Positions 52,224 to 62,315 of a stretch of DNA of 64,000 nt are shown here, piece after piece. The position numbers were made by a program, and so were the translations under genes. The notes under the pieces were generated by a model that was not told the origin of the DNA, searched no databases, and was given only the letters and a program-made list of their open reading frames with translations. Each line of letters starts with the position of its first letter. The stretch's first letter is position 1. The stretch comes from JADLDB01 sp040755835 (lineage in GTDB: Bacteria; Myxococcota; Myxococcia; Myxococcales; Myxococcaceae): NCBI GenBank assembly GCA_040755835.1, contig JBFMAB010000070.1:5699-69698 (forward strand). The letters are read 5' to 3'.

Positions 52224-52988
52224 ATGATCCCGGGCACCTACACTGCGCTGATGCCCTGGGACGTCACGAGCGCCGAGTTCGAAGCATGGGCCGCGGCCCA
52301 CCCCGATTCGACGGCGAGCGCGGAGGACGTGCGGCTCGCCATCGCCTGCGCACGCGGCGACGCGGCCGCCCAGGCCGATTTCGATGGCCGCTACCGTCCC
52401 ACCATCGAGGCGGCCATTCGCCGCCTGGGCGACCACGACTTCGTGCAGGACGTCGCCCAGCGGGTGCGTGAGCGCCTGCTGATGGGCCAGGGTGGCGCCA
52501 CCCCGCGGATCGCCGAGTACGGAGGCCGCGGCTCTCTCGCCCGCTTCGTGCAGGCCGTCGCCGTGCGCACCGCGCTCAAACGGCTCGAGCAACGCCGACG
52601 CCAGCTCGGCCAGCACGACAGCTCGGACGCGCTGCTCGAACTCCCCGCGCGCGGCGACGATCCTGAGCTCGAGTTGGTGAAGCTGCGCTACCGGGCCGAA
52701 TTCAAGGAGGCCTTCGCCGCCGCGCTCGACGCGCTCGAGCCCACCCTGCAGGCCGCCGTGCGCCAGGTGTACGGCGACGGGCTGACCCTCGCCGAGGTGG
52801 GCAAGCTGTACGGCTGGTCGGTGCCGACGGCCTCGCGCCGCCTCGCCGACGCGCGCAAGGCCCTGCTGGAAGGCACCCGCGCCCACCTCGCCGAGAAGCT
52901 GCGCCTCGACCCCCGGGGCGTCGACAGCCTGCTACGAGTCATCGAGAGCCGGCTGTCGATCGACGCCCTCGTTCAGGGACAGGGCTGA
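52224..52988 (+). CDS. ECF-like sigma-70 factor
   Basis: A 254-residue protein with start at ATG 52224 (MIPGTYTALMPWD) or ATG 52251. Region 2-like helices occur around DFDGRYRPTIEAAIRRLGDHDFVQDVAQRVRERL, and region 4-like helix-turn-helix in LAEVGKLYGWSVPTASRRLADARKALL. It resembles the sigma-70 group repeated in myxobacteria (a TIGR03001-type family, from memory). It lies back to back with the island's surface-protein genes and runs into the kinase gene tail to tail, overlapping by 16 bases. Regulation of the neighbouring surface genes is inferred. Confidence 0.82.
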   Translation: MIPGTYTALMPWDVTSAEFEAWAAAHPDSTASAEDVRLAIACARGDAAAQADFDGRYRPTIEAAIRRLGDHDFVQDVAQRVRERLLMGQGGATPRIAEYGGRGSLARFVQAVAVRTALKRLEQRRRQLGQHDSSDALLELPARGDDPELELVKLRYRAEFKEAFAAALDALEPTLQAAVRQVYGDGLTLAEVGKLYGWSVPTASRRLADARKALLEGTRAHLAEKLRLDPRGVDSLLRVIESRLSIDALVQGQG

Positions 52989-55651
52989 CGCGCGAAGGCG
53001 GCGTCGTCCTGCATCGCGGGGAAGAGCTCGCCGTCCTTCTCGAGCGCCTCGAACAGCGCCTTCGCCGAGGCGAGGCCGTGGCAGCCCTCTTCGCGACGCG
53101 CCACCGCCAGGAGCGCGCGGCTCCGCTGCGTCAGCGCCATCGCCAGGCGGCCCCTCAGCCGGGCGTTGGCGGGCTCCGCTTCGGCCAGGGCCGTGAAGGT
53201 TTCGACGGAGGCCCCGAGCGCCTCGGCGGCGGCGGCGTGCCGTCGTTGGCGCAGCAGCACTTCACCCAGCCCGTGCTGTCCGTCGCCGAGCCACTCCCGC
53301 ACCGCGGCGTTCGTCGGGTCGCCGGCGAGTTCGGCCTTCGCGCGGTCCCGCACGGTGGCAAACGCCTTCGCCGCGAGCTCGTACCGGCCCGCCTCGAGGG
53401 CGGTGTAGCCCTGCCGGGTGAAGGTCGCGAGGAGATCCCGCCGAGCCACCGCCGTCGGCTCGGCCTGCTCGAGGCGCTCGAGCACCTCGACCGCCTCGCC
53501 GATCGCCGCCAGCGCCTCGTCGTAGCGGCCGAGGCCCGCCAGCGCACGGCACTGCGGCGCGAGGGCGACGCCGAGATCCCGCAGGGCGACGGCGTTCCCC
53601 GGATCCGCCTTGACCTCGGCGCGCGCCAGGTCCAGGGCCCGGGTCGTGAACGGGAGCGCGCGCGCGTATTCCTGCGCGAACAGGTGCGCCTCACCCAGCG
53701 TGCCGATGACGATCGCCCGGGCGCGCCGGGCCGACGCCGAGTTCGGCTGCTGCCGCACCGCCTCGTCCAGCACCTGCACCGCCTCCTCGCGCTCCCGCAA
53801 CGCGTCGTCACGGCGCCCGAGCTGCAGGTGCAGGTCGGCGAGCGAGTTGAGGCTGACCGCGAGGCCCCGCAGAAATCGGGCGTCCGCGGCGAGCGCGACC
53901 ACGGCCCGACGGGTGGTGAGCGACGCGTCGATCGCCTCGGCGGCTGCGTCGAGGCGGTTCTGCTGAAGGTACACCTGCCCGAGCGCCAGCTCGGCGCGCG
54001 ACAACTCGAAGCGTTGCTCGGCGTCGTCGGGCGCCTCTTCGGCGAGCGCCGACCCCACCCTCCGGGCGCGCTCGTAGGCGGCGATCGCGTCGTCCAGCTT
54101 GCCGCTCACCTCCTCGATCGCCCCCAGCTTCTCGTCGCTCAGCGCCAACGCCCGCCGGGCGACGCGGTCGGCTGGCGCTGCCTTGAGCACCGCCTCGGCG
54201 AGCGCCCGCCCGCGCCGGTAGCTCTGCTGCGCGCCGGCCGTGTCGCCGAGGCTGGCGCCGAACGGATCGCCCTGCGCGTCTCCCACCTTGAGGTAGGCCA
54301 GCGCGACTTCGCCTTGCAGCACGGCGTCTCCTTCCGCCTCGGCCGCCAGGGAGTCGAGGTAGCCCAGCGCGTCCCGCACCAGCCGCTCGCGCATCGCGGT
54401 GGCGCCGGGGAGATCGGCGATGCCGTCGTGGTAGTCGAACACCACGGCCCTCGCGAGCGAGCGCAGCTGATCGAACCTGCGCTGGGCACGCTCGGCCTGG
54501 GCGCGGGCGCGGCGGGCCTGCCACAACGTCGCCGCCAGGCCCCCGGTGAGCGACAGGACCAGCAGCGCAACGCCGGCGACGACGAGCCGGTGCCGGCGGA
54601 CGAAGCGGATCAGGCGGTAGCGTGCGTCGCCCCGGCGCGCGACCGGCACGTCGCCGTCGAGCCACGCGCGCAGATCTGCCGCCAGCGCCGCCGCCGAGGG
54701 GTAGCGATCTTCGGGGCGCTTGCGCAGCGCCGTCGCCACGACGGCGTCGAGGTCGCCTTCGATGTGCCGCGCGAGGTGCGCGTGGGTCGCGCTCCGCCGG
54801 GCCGCGCGGCTGACCGGCTCGGGCTCGTCGTCGGAGATGGCGCGGAGCAGCGCGTCGACGCGGTCCGGCGGGACGCGGTAGGGCGATGCCCCGGTGAGGA
54901 GCTCGTACAGCACCACTCCCAGCGAGTAGATGTCGGAGCCGGTCGCCACCGGCGCGCCGCGCACCTGCTCCGGGGAGGCATACGCGGGCGTCATGGGCGC
55001 GTGGCCCGTGGCGGTCAGCCGCACATCGTGCTCGAGCATGCGCGCGATGCCGAAGTCGACGAGGTGGGGCCGGCCGCCGCGATCGACGAGCACGTTGGCC
55101 GGCTTCAGATCGCGGTGCACCACCAGGTGCCGGTGCGCGTGGTCCACCGCGTCCAGCACCGGCAGCAAGAGCTCGACGCGCTGCCGCGCCGACAACCCAT
55201 GCCGCTCGCAATAGCGATCGATGGGCTCGCCGTCGATGAAGTCCATCGCGAACCAGGGCCGCCGGTCGACCGTCTCACCGGCGTCGAGCAGCCGGGCGAT
55301 GTGGGGGTGCTCGAGGGCCGCGAGGATGTGGCGCTCGTGCACGAAGCGCGCGGCGTCCCCCTCGCGCGGCTCGTGGGAGACCTTGACCGCCACCTGCCGG
55401 GCCAGCTGCGGATCCCACGCCGCCCACACGGTCCCCATGCCTCCGGCGCCCACCTTCTCCCGCAACAGGTACCGCCCGGCGCGCGGGCCCTCCGACGGCT
55501 CGCCGCCACGGCTCAGCTCGGACAGGACGCCGCGGCAGACGACGCAGGCGGCGACATGCGCAGTCATCTGCTCGACTTGTCCGGGCGTCGCGAGGCCTTC
55601 GACCCAGGCGGCCAGCGCCTCGTCACTCGGGTGTTCCCCATCTGCAGTCAT
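52973..55651 (-). CDS. Zinc-finger / Ser-Thr kinase / TPR receptor
   Basis: About 892 residues from ATG 55651 (ATG 55705 is the alternative). Residues 1-45 have an anti-sigma-like H-x3-C-x2-C finger (H32, C36, C39). The kinase domain is complete: GAGGMG near 68-73, ATP lysine K90, HRDLKPAN with D181, DFG at 199-201 and TPAYASPEQ. One membrane helix (about 368-390) and then some 480 residues of TPR-like repeats follow. The kinase should phosphorylate Ser/Thr on a cytosolic target. The fusion of an anti-sigma-like finger with a kinase beside an ECF-like sigma gene suggests it controls that sigma factor; this is inference. Confidence 0.9.
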   Translation of the reverse strand: MTADGEHPSDEALAAWVEGLATPGQVEQMTAHVAACVVCRGVLSELSRGGEPSEGPRAGRYLLREKVGAGGMGTVWAAWDPQLARQVAVKVSHEPREGDAARFVHERHILAALEHPHIARLLDAGETVDRRPWFAMDFIDGEPIDRYCERHGLSARQRVELLLPVLDAVDHAHRHLVVHRDLKPANVLVDRGGRPHLVDFGIARMLEHDVRLTATGHAPMTPAYASPEQVRGAPVATGSDIYSLGVVLYELLTGASPYRVPPDRVDALLRAISDDEPEPVSRAARRSATHAHLARHIEGDLDAVVATALRKRPEDRYPSAAALAADLRAWLDGDVPVARRGDARYRLIRFVRRHRLVVAGVALLVLSLTGGLAATLWQARRARAQAERAQRRFDQLRSLARAVVFDYHDGIADLPGATAMRERLVRDALGYLDSLAAEAEGDAVLQGEVALAYLKVGDAQGDPFGASLGDTAGAQQSYRRGRALAEAVLKAAPADRVARRALALSDEKLGAIEEVSGKLDDAIAAYERARRVGSALAEEAPDDAEQRFELSRAELALGQVYLQQNRLDAAAEAIDASLTTRRAVVALAADARFLRGLAVSLNSLADLHLQLGRRDDALREREEAVQVLDEAVRQQPNSASARRARAIVIGTLGEAHLFAQEYARALPFTTRALDLARAEVKADPGNAVALRDLGVALAPQCRALAGLGRYDEALAAIGEAVEVLERLEQAEPTAVARRDLLATFTRQGYTALEAGRYELAAKAFATVRDRAKAELAGDPTNAAVREWLGDGQHGLGEVLLRQRRHAAAAEALGASVETFTALAEAEPANARLRGRLAMALTQRSRALLAVARREEGCHGLASAKALFEALEKDGELFPAMQDDAAFARQPCP

Positions 55652-55741
55652 CCGGGGACGGGAGTTCACACCCCGCGAGCGCTGACGACCACTCCTTTCC
55701 GTCATATCCGGGGACTCCCCCGAGCGCGCCGGATTTTCAGC

Positions 55742-55879
55742 CCACGCCGGTCACCTTCTGGGAGTAGTCCGGGGAGTCCACCGAGTCGGTGGTGGCGGGG
55801 CCGCGAGCGAGCGCGGTGTGGCCCAGCCTCCTCAGCCCGGCGACCAGTTCGGCCTTCAGGGCCAGGCCGGCGTGATCCG
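55742..55879 (-). pseudogene. Decayed duplicate of the 5' part of rpiB
   Basis: This 138-base stretch aligns without gaps to 48933-49070 in rpiB, at about 125/135 identical bases over the aligned codons. In frame it reads DHAGLALKAELVAG, then GLRRLGHTAL, then PATTDSVDSPDYSQKVTGV, which differs from RpiB mainly by non-synonymous changes. There is no start codon and the rest of the gene is missing. It abuts a transposase remnant on the fab side, and marks the edge of the island. Confidence 0.88.
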
Positions 55880-55912
55880 GGCACCCGTCTTCCCACCGTC
55901 GGCGGCAGCTGC

Positions 55913-56183
55913 GCGCACATCCTCGAGCACCGCGAGGCCCTCGGGCACTTCGTCAGCCGCGACGGCGTACAACCACGCCCGGCAGGAGCTCCGTGGCTTC
56001 GTGCTGTGGCGCAAGTCGTCGCTGGGCAGCCAGTCCGCGCGCGGCGACCGCTTCGCCGCCAACCTCAAGTTCGTCGCCCACACCGGCCGCAAGCAGAAGC
56101 GCCACGTCTTCAGCTACCTCGTCGAGGCGCTTCAGGCGGCGTTCAGCCATCGCTCAGCTCTGTCGCTGCTCCCCGCCCGGTGA
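55913..56183 (+). pseudogene. IS66-like transposase C-terminal remnant, frameshifted
   Basis: The first part reads HILEHREALGHFVSRDG in one frame and the second YNHARQELRGFVLWRKSS, then GSQSARGDRFAANLK, in another. Joined, they match the C-terminal block of IS66-type transposases (ALxRFLxDGxxxxxNNxAERxLRxF...W...GS..G..AA). The frame breaks near 55960 and the N-terminal DDE portion is absent, so it is a relic. No terminal inverted repeats were recognised. It lies right beside the rpiB fragment. Confidence 0.65.
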
Positions 56184-56216
56184 ACGCGTACAGGGTAGCC
56201 GCCCGCGACCAGAAGC

Positions 56217-56468
56217 TCAGTTCTCGCCGGGCTGCTGGAGCGTCCAGCGGCTCTCGACGAGGCGATAGGTGGCTTCCTTGCCGCAGCCCTTCACCTTCAC
56301 CTTCGTCGAGCTGATCACCCGCTCGAGCTCCTCGTACTGGAGCGACTGCTCGTCGCACTCGAGGTACTGCGAAGCGCGCGGCCCCAGCTCCTTCTTCAGC
56401 TGGGCCATGGGGGTCGAGCAGCCGGCCAGCAGCGTGGCCAGGGCGACGGCGAACAGGCAGTGCTGCAT
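56217..56468 (-). CDS. Small lipoprotein, paralogue of the next gene
   Basis: An 83-residue protein from ATG 56468. MQHCLFAVALATLLAGC is a lipoprotein signal (lipobox LAGC). The body has one Cys pair and a motif ECDEQSLQYEELERV followed by VKGCGKEATYRLV. The next upstream gene has the same order: ACPPDKLAVQEL then VSGCNRRAVYVRL. The two are probably a tandem duplication. Function unknown. Confidence 0.72.
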   Translation of the reverse strand: MQHCLFAVALATLLAGCSTPMAQLKKELGPRASQYLECDEQSLQYEELERVISSTKVKVKGCGKEATYRLVESRWTLQQPGEN

Positions 56469-56479
56469 GGGTGGGTCCT

Positions 56480-56776
56480 CTACAGGCCGCCGGGAGGCCG
56501 CGTGTCCTCCGTCGGCGGGACGGTGTCGTTCAGGAACATCGCCCCCGACGCCGTCTGCAACCGCACGTACACCGCGCGCCGGTTGCAGCCAGACACGCCC
56601 ACGTACACCGGGCCGGCCTCGTCCGATGCGAGCTCCTGCACGGCGAGCTTGTCGGGGGGACAGGCGAACTCGAAGGACGCGCGCAAGAGCACGCGCTGCT
56701 TCGCCTGGTCGAAGGAGACAGGGGTGACGCAGGCGACCGCGAACAGTGACGCCAGGAACAGCCATGGTCGCGTCAT
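56480..56776 (-). CDS. Small lipoprotein-like protein, paralogue of its neighbour
   Basis: A 98-residue protein from ATG 56776, starting MTRPWLFLASLFAVACVTP (lipobox-like FAVAC). The body carries ACPPDKLAVQELASDEAGPV and then VSGCNRRAVYVRL, as in its neighbour 11 bases away. It lies just after the fab operon and its terminator. Function unknown. Confidence 0.68.
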   Translation of the reverse strand: MTRPWLFLASLFAVACVTPVSFDQAKQRVLLRASFEFACPPDKLAVQELASDEAGPVYVGVSGCNRRAVYVRLQTASGAMFLNDTVPPTEDTRPPGGL

Positions 56777-56791
56777 GTTGCCCCTCTGCCC

Positions 56792-56815
56792 CCTCTCCCC
56801 GATGGGAAAGAGGGA
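56792..56815 (-). terminator. Hairpin downstream of fabF
   Basis: CCCTCTCCCC (56792-56801) and GGGAAAGAGGG (56805-56815) can form a stem with three-base loop GAT and a bulge. There is no U tract on the fabF side, so termination would be weak or factor-dependent. Confidence 0.35.
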
Positions 56816-56824
56816 GAAGATCCG

Positions 56825-58087
<1,263 letters not shown>

Positions 58088-58183
58088 GGCGTTGTGACTC
58101 CTGGCGGGCAGCGGAACAGAAACGAAGGCAGGGCCGCCCGCTGCCGGACGACCCCGCTCGCGACGGGCCTCAACGCCCCACGA

Positions 58184-58426
58184 CTACTTCTTGTGGGTGT
58201 TGATGTAGTTGATCGCGTCACCCACCGACTTGATGTTCTCAGCCTCCTCGTCGGGGATCTCGATCTCGAACTCCTCCTCCATCGCCATGACGAGCTCGAC
58301 GATGTCGAGGCTGTCAGCGCCGAGGTCCTCGATGAAGGACGACTCCAGCTTGATCTCGTCCTCTCCCACGCCGAGCTGATCGGCGATGATCGACTTGACC
58401 TTGGCTTCGATGTTGGTGGCGGTCAT
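58184..58426 (-). CDS. acpP: Acyl carrier protein
   Basis: An 80-residue protein from ATG 58426 (MTATNIEAKVKSII). The phosphopantetheine site is GADSLDIVEL with Ser 39, in an acidic helical bundle. It carries growing acyl chains for the neighbouring Fab enzymes. The frame upstream to 58501 lacks conserved sequence. Confidence 0.97.
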   Translation of the reverse strand: MTATNIEAKVKSIIADQLGVGEDEIKLESSFIEDLGADSLDIVELVMAMEEEFEIEIPDEEAENIKSVGDAINYINTHKK

Positions 58427-58508
58427 GGTTCTTCCTTGCGTGTGCGAGGTACTGCCTGGGGTTTGCCGCCGGCCGATAGCACAGCGGGTTTTGGTGACCA
58501 ACGGGGAA

Positions 58509-59255
<747 letters not shown>

Positions 59256-59258
59256 GGC

Positions 59259-60194
59259 TCAGCTCCCGATCGCCGCGAGCGCCTTCTCCAGGCTCGCGGG
59301 GTCCTCGACGTTGACGCACTCGATGCCCTTCGAGATGCGCTTGATGAGGCCACACAGCACCTTGCCGGGGCCCAGCTCGACCACCTTCGTCACGCCGGCC
59401 TGCTCCATCGCCTGCACGCATTCGATCCACCGCACGCTGCCGGTGACCTGCTGAAGCAGCAGCTCCTTGATCCGGCCCGCGTCGGCGTTCGGCGTCGCCT
59501 CGACGTTGGTGACGACGGGCACCCGCGGCGCCTGGAAGGAAACCCGGCTCAGCACCGCGTCGAGCCGGGGCACCACCGGCTCCATGAGCGCGCAGTGGAA
59601 CGGGGCGGAGACCGGCAGCGGCAGCACCCGTTTGGCGCCCGCGGCCTTGAGCGCCTCGGACGCGCGCTCCACCGCCTTCGCGTGGCCGGCGATCACCGTC
59701 TGCGACGGCTCGTTGAAGTTCGCGGGCGACACCACCTCGCCCCGCGCTGCCTCGGCGCAGATCGCCGCCACCTTCTCCGGAGCCAGCCCCAGCACCGCCG
59801 CCATCGCGCCCACGCCGGCGGGCACCGCTTCCTGCATGAAGGTGCCGCGCGCGCGCACGCTCTTCACCGCGTCCGAGAGGCTCATCGCACCGGCCGCGAC
59901 CAGCGCCGAGTACTCGCCCAGCGAGTGGCCCGCGACGAAGGCGGGCGCCGTGGCGACGCGCTTCGAGAACACCGCGTGCGCCGCCACCGAGACGGTGAGG
60001 ATCGCCGGCTGCGTGTTGGCGGTCAGCTTGAGCGCGTCCTCGGGCCCCTCGAAGCACAGCGTGGACAGCTTCTCGCCCAGCGCGTCGTCGGCCGCGTCGA
60101 ACACGGCCCTCGCCTCGGGGAAAGCGTCGTACAGGGCCTTGCCCATTCCGACCGCCTGGCTGCCCTGCCCTGGAAAGACGAACGCGATGCTCAT
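59259..60194 (-). CDS. fabD: Malonyl-CoA:ACP transacylase
   Basis: A 311-residue enzyme from ATG 60194. The FPGQGSQ start, nucleophile Ser 91 in GHSLGEY, and the catalytic His in PVSAPFHCALMEP are all visible. It loads malonyl groups onto AcpP. It lies 14 bases after fabH. Confidence 0.96.
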   Translation of the reverse strand: MSIAFVFPGQGSQAVGMGKALYDAFPEARAVFDAADDALGEKLSTLCFEGPEDALKLTANTQPAILTVSVAAHAVFSKRVATAPAFVAGHSLGEYSALVAAGAMSLSDAVKSVRARGTFMQEAVPAGVGAMAAVLGLAPEKVAAICAEAARGEVVSPANFNEPSQTVIAGHAKAVERASEALKAAGAKRVLPLPVSAPFHCALMEPVVPRLDAVLSRVSFQAPRVPVVTNVEATPNADAGRIKELLLQQVTGSVRWIECVQAMEQAGVTKVVELGPGKVLCGLIKRISKGIECVNVEDPASLEKALAAIGS

Positions 60195-60208
60195 GGTTTC
60201 CCCCGTGA

Positions 60209-61192
60209 CTACCAGCGCACGAGCGCGCTGCCCCACGACATGCCCGCGCCGATCGCCATCATCGCGATCGTGTCGCCGGGCTGGAGGCGCCCGGCCCGGT
60301 TGGCCTCGTCGAGCGTCATCGGCAGCGACGCCGACGACGTGTTCCCGTAGCGATCGATGTTCAGCCACGCCTTGTCCAGCGGTACCGAAAGCCGCTGCAG
60401 CACCGCCTCGATGATGCGGATGTTGGCCTGGTGAGCGATGACGTGCGTGACGGCGTCGGCGGTGACGCGGTTGTGCTCGAGCGCTTCCTTCACCGCGTCG
60501 GTGAGCGCCCGGACCGCGAACTTGTAGACCTCGCGGCCGTTCATCGACACCTTGTGCAGCTTGTCCTTGAGCGCCTGGTCGCTCATCGGGTGCTTCGAGC
60601 CGCCGCCGCGGATGCAGAGGATGTCCGTCTGCGAGCCGTCGGTGTGCAGGTGCGTCGAGAGGATCCCCCGCTCCGGGTCGCTGGACGGGCCCAGCACCAT
60701 CGCGCCCGCGGCGTCGCCGAACAGCACGCAGGTGTTGCGATCTTCCCAGTCGATGATCCGCGTCAGCAGCTCCACGCCCACCACCAGCGCGCGCTTCACC
60801 GCCCCCGTCTGGATGTACTGGGCGGCGATCGACATGCCGAACAGCGAGCCCGCGCACGCCGCCGACACGTCGAAGGCGAACGCCTTCGTCGCGCCCAGCT
60901 TGTGCGCCAGGAAGGCCGCGCAGGCCGGCATGGGCATGTCCGGGCTGATGGTGCCGACGATGATGACGTCGAGGTCCTCGGGCCGGGTGCCGGCGAGCTC
61001 CAGCGCCCGCACCGACGCCTTCAGGGCCATGTCGCTCGTGACCTCGCCCTCGGCCGCCATGTGCCGCTGCCGAATACCCGTCCGCTCGACGATCCACTCG
61101 TCGCTCGTCTCGACGATCTTCGCGAGATCGTGGTTGGTCAGCACCTTCTCGGGGGCGTAGCCACCGGTGCCGAGGATCTGGGCGCGCGTCAC
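60209..61192 (-). CDS. fabH: 3-oxoacyl-ACP synthase III
   Basis: About 327 residues from GTG 61192 (a TTG at 61210 is possible). The Cys 113 of SAACAGSLFG, the His of IAHQANIRI and the Asn of DRYGNTSSAS form the triad. FabH starts fatty acid synthesis from an acyl-CoA primer. The usual plsX gene between rpmF and fabH is missing; instead 187 bases without a gene separate fabH from rpmF. Confidence 0.95.
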   Translation of the reverse strand: MTRAQILGTGGYAPEKVLTNHDLAKIVETSDEWIVERTGIRQRHMAAEGEVTSDMALKASVRALELAGTRPEDLDVIIVGTISPDMPMPACAAFLAHKLGATKAFAFDVSAACAGSLFGMSIAAQYIQTGAVKRALVVGVELLTRIIDWEDRNTCVLFGDAAGAMVLGPSSDPERGILSTHLHTDGSQTDILCIRGGGSKHPMSDQALKDKLHKVSMNGREVYKFAVRALTDAVKEALEHNRVTADAVTHVIAHQANIRIIEAVLQRLSVPLDKAWLNIDRYGNTSSASLPMTLDEANRAGRLQPGDTIAMMAIGAGMSWGSALVRW

Positions 61193-61379
61193 GGGGCGGG
61201 CCCATACCAAGGCCCTTCCACCCTGTCACCGCGTACCGTTTTACGCAGATGGGAATCCGGGTTCGCGGGCCGCGCGCGTGGGGCCTTCGCGAGCTGCTTT
61301 CAGGACAGACGACGGCCCGCCAGGCGCCCGGGGAGGCTCCCGGCAGGCTGCTTCAGACGGGACGTCCGTTCGTCGGAGC

Positions 61380-61568
61380 TCAGTCGGCCGATCCGGCCAT
61401 GACCTTCTTCGACTTGTAGAAGCCGCAGCTCGGGCACACGCGGTGCGGCATCACCGCCGCGCCGCAGTTGGGGCAGCTCGACACCTGCACCGCGGACTTC
61501 AGCTTGTTGTTGCCCGCGCGGCGCCGATCCCGGCGCATCTTCGAGGTCCGCTTCTTGGGTACACCCAT
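61380..61568 (-). CDS. rpmF: 50S ribosomal protein L32
   Basis: A 62-residue basic protein with the MGVPKKRTSKMRRDRRRA start and a CxxC...CxxC zinc ribbon (CPNCGAAVMPHRVCPSC). It is a structural subunit of the large ribosomal subunit. It sits between the DUF177 gene and fabH, as in many bacteria where this operon couples ribosomes and lipid synthesis. Confidence 0.96.
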   Translation of the reverse strand: MGVPKKRTSKMRRDRRRAGNNKLKSAVQVSSCPNCGAAVMPHRVCPSCGFYKSKKVMAGSAD

Positions 61569-61592
61569 GACACTTCCCGTCCTTTCAGACCG

Positions 61593-62210
61593 CTAGTTCT
61601 TCAGCTTGATGTCCTTGAGCTTCGCGAGCCGGACATCGACTTCCTTTTCTTTTCCGTGGCCGCAGTCCTGCTCGTTCAAGTCCTGGCCGCAAGTGGGGCA
61701 CAGGCCCTTGCAGTCCTCCCGGCACAACACGGTCACCGGCAGCGCCAGCAATACCTGCTCCCGTATCACCGGGTCCAGATCGATCGTCTTCCCGTCGAAC
61801 GGCTCGGCGTCGATTTCGTCCAGCTCGAAGGACGCGGCCACCGGGGCCTGCCCGTCGTCGTCCTTCTTGCCCTTCCGGCGCCCGCGGCCGGAGCCCTTCG
61901 CGGCCTCCAGCTCGTCGTCCTCGTCCTCATCGCGCCGCCGGCCCTCCGGCACCATGCGCAGCGCGAACTCGACCGGCACGTCCAGCGTCACCGGCTTCAG
62001 GCAGCGGCGACACGGCGCCTTCACCGTCGCGCCGAAGGCCCCTTTGAGGTGCACCTGCCCGGAAACCCGCTTGAACGAGGCTGACAGGGGCCGAGACGAG
62101 ACGAGCTCGTAGCCCGGCGCGTCCGAAAGCGCCTCGGTCAGCACCTCGGCCTTGATCGGCTCCTTGAGCTCAAGCCCCGGCTCTTGTATTTCTTCAATCT
62201 TTACCAGCAT
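61593..62210 (-). CDS. DUF177 (YceD-type) protein
   Basis: A 205-residue protein from ATG 62210. The N-terminal domain has the CRRCLKPV motif, and the C-terminus has CREDCKGLCPTCGQDLN, the DUF177 signature. A disordered acidic/basic linker lies in between (residues about 100-135). In other bacteria YceD is implicated in 23S rRNA accumulation; it usually precedes rpmF, as here. It heads the fab operon. Confidence 0.9.
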   Translation of the reverse strand: MLVKIEEIQEPGLELKEPIKAEVLTEALSDAPGYELVSSRPLSASFKRVSGQVHLKGAFGATVKAPCRRCLKPVTLDVPVEFALRMVPEGRRRDEDEDDELEAAKGSGRGRRKGKKDDDGQAPVAASFELDEIDAEPFDGKTIDLDPVIREQVLLALPVTVLCREDCKGLCPTCGQDLNEQDCGHGKEKEVDVRLAKLKDIKLKN

Positions 62211-62241
62211 TTGCGGCCACTTCCGCCCCGAAGGGCCGCGG

Positions 62242-62271
62242 AACCTACACGACGGCAGCGCGGCGAGTCAA
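62242..62271 (-). promoter_or_regulatory. Candidate sigma-70 promoter of the rpmF-fab operon
   Basis: On the minus strand TTGACT (complement of 62266-62271) and TAGGTT (complement of 62242-62247) are separated by 18 bases. The -10 box is weaker than the others here. The DUF177 start lies 31 bases downstream. Confidence 0.45.
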
Positions 62272-62315
62272 ACCGTGACACGCTTCCGGTCGGCCGATTC
62301 TGGAAAGGGGGCCGC

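Noticed and set aside
53078..56314. A 1078-codon plus-strand frame opposite the kinase
   Set aside because: Same Arg/Gly-rich antisense composition; the minus-strand frame has a complete kinase with all catalytic motifs. Only a short stretch near 55913 carries transposase-like residues.
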